44,822 nucleotides of DNA, from contig DIUC01000067.1 of the NCBI GenBank assembly GCA_002435785.1, forward strand, positions 1 through 44,822. Reading direction: 5' to 3'. Shown one piece after another: positions 40,493 to 44,822 of this stretch. A model generated the notes under the pieces. It was not told the origin of the DNA and did no database searches. It saw only the letters and a program-made list of their open reading frames with translations. Position 1 is the first letter of the stretch, and the number at the start of each line of letters is the position of its first letter. Origin of the DNA: Saprospiraceae bacterium UBA6168. GTDB lineage: Bacteria; Bacteroidota; Bacteroidia; Chitinophagales; Saprospiraceae. Position numbers and translations under genes: made by a program.

Positions 40493-43400
40493 ATGCGCAT
40501 GGCGCTTCAAGTGCTCTTCCTACTTACCACGATGCAGGCTACCGCCACCAACTACTTTCTGGAGACTCCGCTCTGCGGGCATCAGATGGCCATGTCCCAA
40601 AACTTGCCTACAACGATGGCATGGAACCGAACCACCTGCGGATACCATACTTGCAACACGACACCAAACATTGTTGAAGACCCTAAGTGCGAATTTTTTG
40701 TCACCACAGCGGTGATTCAACAGGATGGTAGCTATGAAATTTGTGTAGAGCCAAATTTTGCCTTTCCGCAACAATATTGGGAGGTCTTGAATGAGTTTGG
40801 CCCCGGAATCATAGCCACCTCCAGCGACCCCAGCCCGTGCTGGACTTTCCCAGACACTTATGGGCCTGGATTCACCATACGCCACATCGTTTTTGTCGGC
40901 GAAGGAACAGACTCGGTTGTATGCAGCAATTACATCTATCTCGTGCCGGATACGCTCTGTCCAGTGGATATCGTAACCGCAAGAGTTCTTAACTGCCACT
41001 TGGAGACCATCATCAATATTGACGTCAGTGCTATCACATCCCCTTTCGTGATTGATTTTGGCGATGGCAGCCCATTAGTCCAATCCTCGGCAACTGAGAT
41101 TGGCCATATATATAGCGTGCCTGGCACCTATAATGTTTGTCTTACCTTTCCTTATGGAGAAGTTGGTGTCATCACCTGCTGCTACCCCATTGAGGTTGAA
41201 TTGCCAGAACCATGTATCTGCCCCGAGACCTTCGTTTACCTCGCTTCGGTAGAGCCGTGCACATGGGCCGCCAACATGTTTTTCACCTTGAACTTCAACA
41301 ATTTTCCAATCGAAGTGGATTATGGGGACAATACCACCGAAACAGTTGACGACGTATGGGTACTACACAACTACCCTGGCCCTGGCCTTTACAATGTATG
41401 CTACACCAGAGAGGTGTTCCCTGGCAGCTCGATAACCTGCTGCCAGCAAGTGAATATCCCCGGCTGCTGCCTCGACCCATCCTTCCAATTGCAACAATTG
41501 GCAATGGAAAATAGCCCGTCGTGCTTAAACCCCCTGTACAGAATTTCGGACATAGCGTGCTCGGGCAGCGTCCTGTTCGTGGAGCATACTTGGGAGTTCA
41601 GCGACGGGACTGTCTATTATGGTATCGCCCCTGACCCACACCTCTTTACCAATTTCGTGGACGCTGACGGCGAAATCTGCGTGACGCACACCATCACCTG
41701 CTGTGAGGAGTCGGCTTCAGCCACAGTATGCTTACCACATCTTTCAGGCGCTTGGCTGGGCCAACCAGGACAAAGCCTTGCCTTCTCCGAAACCCTGCCC
41801 TTCACTGGCGAGACCGTCTTGGAATTTATTTACGACAATGCCAGCGGGTCCTTGCCCTTCATTGTGGATTGCCACCTCATCGCCAACAAAGCCGCCACCT
41901 TCAACGGCGGGGTGTGGAACATGGCCCGGGAATCCGAGGTGGAGGTGCGGGGAGGTACGGGCAAGGTTCTGGACTTCATACTGAACGGTACCACCCTGCG
42001 GAGTGCCGTCCGGCTGCCAGGAAGCCCACCTTGTTGCAGGTGGAAGGGGGTATGGTCGTGGAACCTGACCAATATCGGTCTCAACGGTGCCCTGATAACA
42101 GACGCCAAATATGCCATCCGTTACCCCAGCGGTGGGGCGGGCGATGCCAGTTTTCCAGCCCTGAGCAGTGTGAACAGCCAATACATCAACAACTATTACG
42201 GCATAAAATCCGAGAGCAAGTACGTCAATTTTCATGCCTTCTCCGGCAACGAGATGGAAGGCGCACAGATGGACCCGCATGTATGCGGCTGCGAAGCCGT
42301 GAACGCCATTGATTTCAGGCACGTGGACCAAGCAAACACCCTGCTGCCCATCAAGATAGCCCCTTCCGCCAATGGCACCAACACCATTTACCACTACGAA
42401 AAGGCTTTCAACTTCGTCAATACCAACCTATTCGTAAGGGGGTTTGACATTCATTCGCTGAAGGATTTTACCGATCCTCCCGGTGTCCCCAACAACGGCC
42501 CCGGCCTTGACGATGCCGCCATAGGGATTGACTTCCAGTGGTCCAAGTCCACCAAGTCATCCTTGGACTTGGACCGCATGAAGTTTTATGACTTCATGGG
42601 GTTAGACACCCGTTCCGTTGCCGTCCGGGAGAACATCACTGGTGGCAAACACGCCTTGCGGGCAATCGCCAGCCAGCCCCATGCCAGCATCACCACCTAC
42701 AACGTGGCGGGCGGCTATGAGCTGCACGTAGGCCCGGCCGGCCTTATCTCCGGCGAGATTAAGCAGAACAAAGTCCACACTAACGGCACATATTACGGCT
42801 TCGGCATCAATGGCAACCTCGTGTCGCAGGGCAATACCCTCAAGGTCCTAAATAACCAGTTCAATATCGGCTCCAATACCACCAACACGCTGATGAACGG
42901 CGGTATAATGCTGGCCAGCCCCAGTGAGGTGAGTCAGAACTATACCATCGTTGACAATACCATTGACGTGCTTACGCCTGTCGGCGCTGGGATAGGTATC
43001 ACAAATACACGTGGGTTCATAATCAGGAGAAACACTCTCGCTGATGGTTACGTCGGAATACCCGGTATCCAACTCAATGACAGTGGTAGTGGTCTGGTAG
43101 ACTGCAACAACGTCCGGCTCAAGCGCATCGGCGTTGATGTCAACTCTTCCGACGGCGTCCGCTATGCCGACAACTTCTTCAGCCAAAATGTCCAGAACGA
43201 CATCAAGTTCGGCACTGGCGTTAACAATTCCGAAATCAAATGGAACTTCTTCCGTGGCAGCGGTGGGCCTAGCCTGCTCTATGATGCAACGGCTGTAACT
43301 GGCCAACAGCACCACACCAATTACAACCAGTGGGAGTGGCGGAATGGTGTAGAGGTGCAACATGGGACTGGAGTGTCATCTCCACAAGCTGTCCTATGCC

Positions 43401-44563
43401 GATTTTGGAAGCCAAACGGACATACTTCGAATACCATCATGCACCCACAAAGTAATCCTGCGCTATTATTATTTACCGATGCTCCTTTAGGAGCACCAAT
43501 AGACTCTTTCCCTACTCCATTAAATTTCTGTACCGATATTCACGACACCTTCGACGAGTTCACCGACCCTGACCCTGACCCTGCAGCATCTTGGGCATCC
43601 ATTGTTCAGGACACCAGCACTTGGAGTGGGCTGACAGCGGCTGAACAGAACTTCATGCGGCAAGAGATTTACGGCCCAATGCTGGCTAATCCAAGTTGGA
43701 TAAGTAGCAGTATCGTATTGTCGGGCTTCAAAACAGCACAGGAAGCTGGCTTTGTCGGCCAAGTTGAGGCACTTCGGCAGGATTGGCAGCATTTGACGGC
43801 GAGTGTCTCGGCTCATAAATTAAGCCTTGAGCCTACATATATCGCCTTGGATTCGCTTGCTGGCAAGGCACAGGTCTGGTTAGATGCTATGTCTGCCGAC
43901 ACTACCCTGAGGGATTCCCTGCAACCGCTCTTTGACGCTGCCTTGTTCCAAAGCGATTCCCTATCCATGCTGCTTTGGCTGACCGATTCCCTCTACTATT
44001 TATCGGTAGTGGACACGGTTACATTGCTTCTATCCCAGAACGCCTTACTTGAAGAAGACTCATTATACACTTGGTACGAAAAGCGCTACAACGAAATCGC
44101 CCTCAACTGGCTGGCCGGCACCGAGCCAGACTCCACTGCCACCGCCGACCTGCGCCAGATGGCCCAGACCTGCCTGCGCTACGGAGGCCGTGCCGTGCTG
44201 GGTGCAAGGGGCCTCTGCGAAGTATGGCTTAACGAATACTACGACGAGGACAACTGTAACGGTACATTACAATCAAGGAGCTTCGATGGTTCGGCACCAA
44301 TTAATTTGGAATCAACTCCATCCCTGCACATCGTACCGAACCCAGCTCAGGACATGGTGCGGATTTCCGTCCAAGACGGCACTGGTAATGGGCAACTGGT
44401 AAGGATATTCTCTTCGGATGGGCGGCAAGTGTACCAAGGAAAGCTGACGCCGTACGGGGACCTGGAGATACCCGTAACAGGCTGGAGGAACGGCATTTAC
44501 ATCGTTAGGGTTCTCACTGGAGCGGTGGCACATACTCGCAGTTTTGTGGTTCAACACCCGTAA
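40493..44563 (+). CDS. secreted PKD/beta-helix protein with type A T9SS sorting domain
   Basis: A 1356-residue exported protein. The start at 40493 gives a signal peptide (MRMALQVLFLLTTMQATA); an in-frame ATG at 40331 adds 54 residues coded through the octamer array. Two to three PKD-like units lie near residues 190-440 (VIDFGDGSPL, VDYGDNTTE, WEFSDGT), with recurring paired cysteines (ITCCYP, ITCCQQ, ITCCEE, PPCCRW). From about 500 to 1000 is a parallel beta-helix of right-handed type (IIRRNTLADGYVGIPGIQLND, VRYADNFFSQNVQND). A helical segment follows (about 1030-1260), then a type A T9SS tail (HIVPNPAQDMVRIS, IFSSDGRQVYQG, GWRNGIYIVRV). Beta-helices often bind or cleave polysaccharides; no catalytic set was recognised. 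Confidence 0.88.
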   Translation: MRMALQVLFLLTTMQATATNYFLETPLCGHQMAMSQNLPTTMAWNRTTCGYHTCNTTPNIVEDPKCEFFVTTAVIQQDGSYEICVEPNFAFPQQYWEVLNEFGPGIIATSSDPSPCWTFPDTYGPGFTIRHIVFVGEGTDSVVCSNYIYLVPDTLCPVDIVTARVLNCHLETIINIDVSAITSPFVIDFGDGSPLVQSSATEIGHIYSVPGTYNVCLTFPYGEVGVITCCYPIEVELPEPCICPETFVYLASVEPCTWAANMFFTLNFNNFPIEVDYGDNTTETVDDVWVLHNYPGPGLYNVCYTREVFPGSSITCCQQVNIPGCCLDPSFQLQQLAMENSPSCLNPLYRISDIACSGSVLFVEHTWEFSDGTVYYGIAPDPHLFTNFVDADGEICVTHTITCCEESASATVCLPHLSGAWLGQPGQSLAFSETLPFTGETVLEFIYDNASGSLPFIVDCHLIANKAATFNGGVWNMARESEVEVRGGTGKVLDFILNGTTLRSAVRLPGSPPCCRWKGVWSWNLTNIGLNGALITDAKYAIRYPSGGAGDASFPALSSVNSQYINNYYGIKSESKYVNFHAFSGNEMEGAQMDPHVCGCEAVNAIDFRHVDQANTLLPIKIAPSANGTNTIYHYEKAFNFVNTNLFVRGFDIHSLKDFTDPPGVPNNGPGLDDAAIGIDFQWSKSTKSSLDLDRMKFYDFMGLDTRSVAVRENITGGKHALRAIASQPHASITTYNVAGGYELHVGPAGLISGEIKQNKVHTNGTYYGFGINGNLVSQGNTLKVLNNQFNIGSNTTNTLMNGGIMLASPSEVSQNYTIVDNTIDVLTPVGAGIGITNTRGFIIRRNTLADGYVGIPGIQLNDSGSGLVDCNNVRLKRIGVDVNSSDGVRYADNFFSQNVQNDIKFGTGVNNSEIKWNFFRGSGGPSLLYDATAVTGQQHHTNYNQWEWRNGVEVQHGTGVSSPQAVLCRFWKPNGHTSNTIMHPQSNPALLLFTDAPLGAPIDSFPTPLNFCTDIHDTFDEFTDPDPDPAASWASIVQDTSTWSGLTAAEQNFMRQEIYGPMLANPSWISSSIVLSGFKTAQEAGFVGQVEALRQDWQHLTASVSAHKLSLEPTYIALDSLAGKAQVWLDAMSADTTLRDSLQPLFDAALFQSDSLSMLLWLTDSLYYLSVVDTVTLLLSQNALLEEDSLYTWYEKRYNEIALNWLAGTEPDSTATADLRQMAQTCLRYGGRAVLGARGLCEVWLNEYYDEDNCNGTLQSRSFDGSAPINLESTPSLHIVPNPAQDMVRISVQDGTGNGQLVRIFSSDGRQVYQGKLTPYGDLEIPVTGWRNGIYIVRVLTGAVAHTRSFVVQHP

Positions 44564-44570
44564 TTTAACC

Positions 44571-44618
44571 AAGAGGAAGAGGCTTGTGCAGGCTTGCTGT
44601 ATGGCCTCTTCCTCTTTT
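44571..44618 (+). terminator. rho-independent terminator after the beta-helix gene
   Basis: AAGAGGAAGAGGC (44571-44583) pairs perfectly with GCCTCTTCCTCTT (44604-44616) over 13 bp. The loop is 20 bases and a short T run follows. It separates the beta-helix gene from the next one. Confidence 0.8.
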
Positions 44619-44635
44619 CAATAAATCAACTGAAC

Positions 44636-44822
44636 ATGAAGCCAACGATACATATCGTATTAGGGATTTTGTTTACCATAAATGTCACACAGGTATCCTA
44701 CTGCCAGCAATATGACCAATACTGGGTAGGAGGCGAAGGGACTGTTTTTTCAGATACATCCCTTGGAGTATTGATGAAGTTCGAGGCAAACGGAATGTCA
44801 TATTCCTATTTTCATACAGATG
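44636..44822 (+). CDS. start of a secreted protein, cut by the window edge
   Basis: The first 62 codons of an open frame that runs off the window. It begins with a Sec signal peptide (MKPTIHIVLGILFTINVTQ, cleavage near SYCQ) and continues QYDQYWVGGEGTVFSDTSLG and KFEANGMSYSYFHTD. The style resembles large secreted proteins of Saprospiria that carry T9SS tails, but the C-terminus is not seen. It lies 72 bases after the beta-helix gene, beyond a terminator. Confidence 0.7.
   Translation, partial: MKPTIHIVLGILFTINVTQVSYCQQYDQYWVGGEGTVFSDTSLGVLMKFEANGMSYSYFHTD

Overview
The window reads as a stretch of chromosome from a gliding member of the phylum Bacteroidota, most likely in or near the Saprospiria; this placement is inferred. 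Direct signs are type IX secretion system (T9SS) C-terminal sorting domains on three large secreted proteins, a gldC gliding gene, two TonB-dependent receptors with signal peptides ending in SQ, a DUF5689 lipoprotein, a DUF1573-yajC pair, and several promoters with the Bacteroidota -7 element TAnnTTTG. No rRNA, tRNA, CRISPR array, transposase or phage gene was seen.

Layout. 211-7026 (-): a 2271-residue PKD/SprB-type adhesin with a type B T9SS tail. 7251-8747 (+): a polysaccharide flippase whose coding region contains an 8-bp tandem repeat. 8891-10585 (-): recJ. 10601-11231: a leader repeat element, a decayed response-regulator gene and an intact-looking terminator. 11307-13760 (-): an orphan efflux adaptor lipoprotein, then a GtrA/lipid-kinase pair. 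13853-15171 (-): an iodotyrosine-deiodinase-like flavoprotein and a conserved hypothetical. 15383-22514 (+): a co-directional run of GMC oxidoreductase, Gfo/Idh/MocA dehydrogenase, internally duplicated membrane protein, CDP-alcohol phosphatidyltransferase with a degenerate nucleotidyltransferase domain, GT4 glycosyltransferase, TIP30-like dehydrogenase and gldC. 22567-25656 (-): a Tat-exported Gfo/Idh protein and a fused double-ATPase ABC protein. 25868-31330 (+): a small secreted protein, then a TonB receptor with its DUF5689 lipoprotein. 31392-39770 (-): HI0933 flavoprotein, T9SS esterase-like protein, a second TonB receptor, ZIP transporter, PAP2 phosphatase, YajC and DUF1573 lipoprotein. 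40493-44822 (+): a T9SS beta-helix protein preceded by an 8-bp repeat array, then the start of another secreted protein.

The most unusual signal is not a gene. At least seven leaders carry an inverted element built from repeats of a 7-9 bp unit. In every case the G/T-rich arm lies far from the next start codon and the C/A-rich arm lies next to it, on whichever strand the gene is. Related simple repeats sit inside the flippase gene and ahead of the beta-helix gene. In both of those a change of one 8-bp unit would break the reading frame, so they are candidate phase switches on surface functions.

The best candidate for an undescribed pathway is the 15383-22157 run. It brings together redox enzymes, a head-group transferase for lipids, a glycosyltransferase and an unrecognised duplicated membrane protein, consistent with synthesis of a polar lipid or glycolipid; the product cannot be read from sequence.
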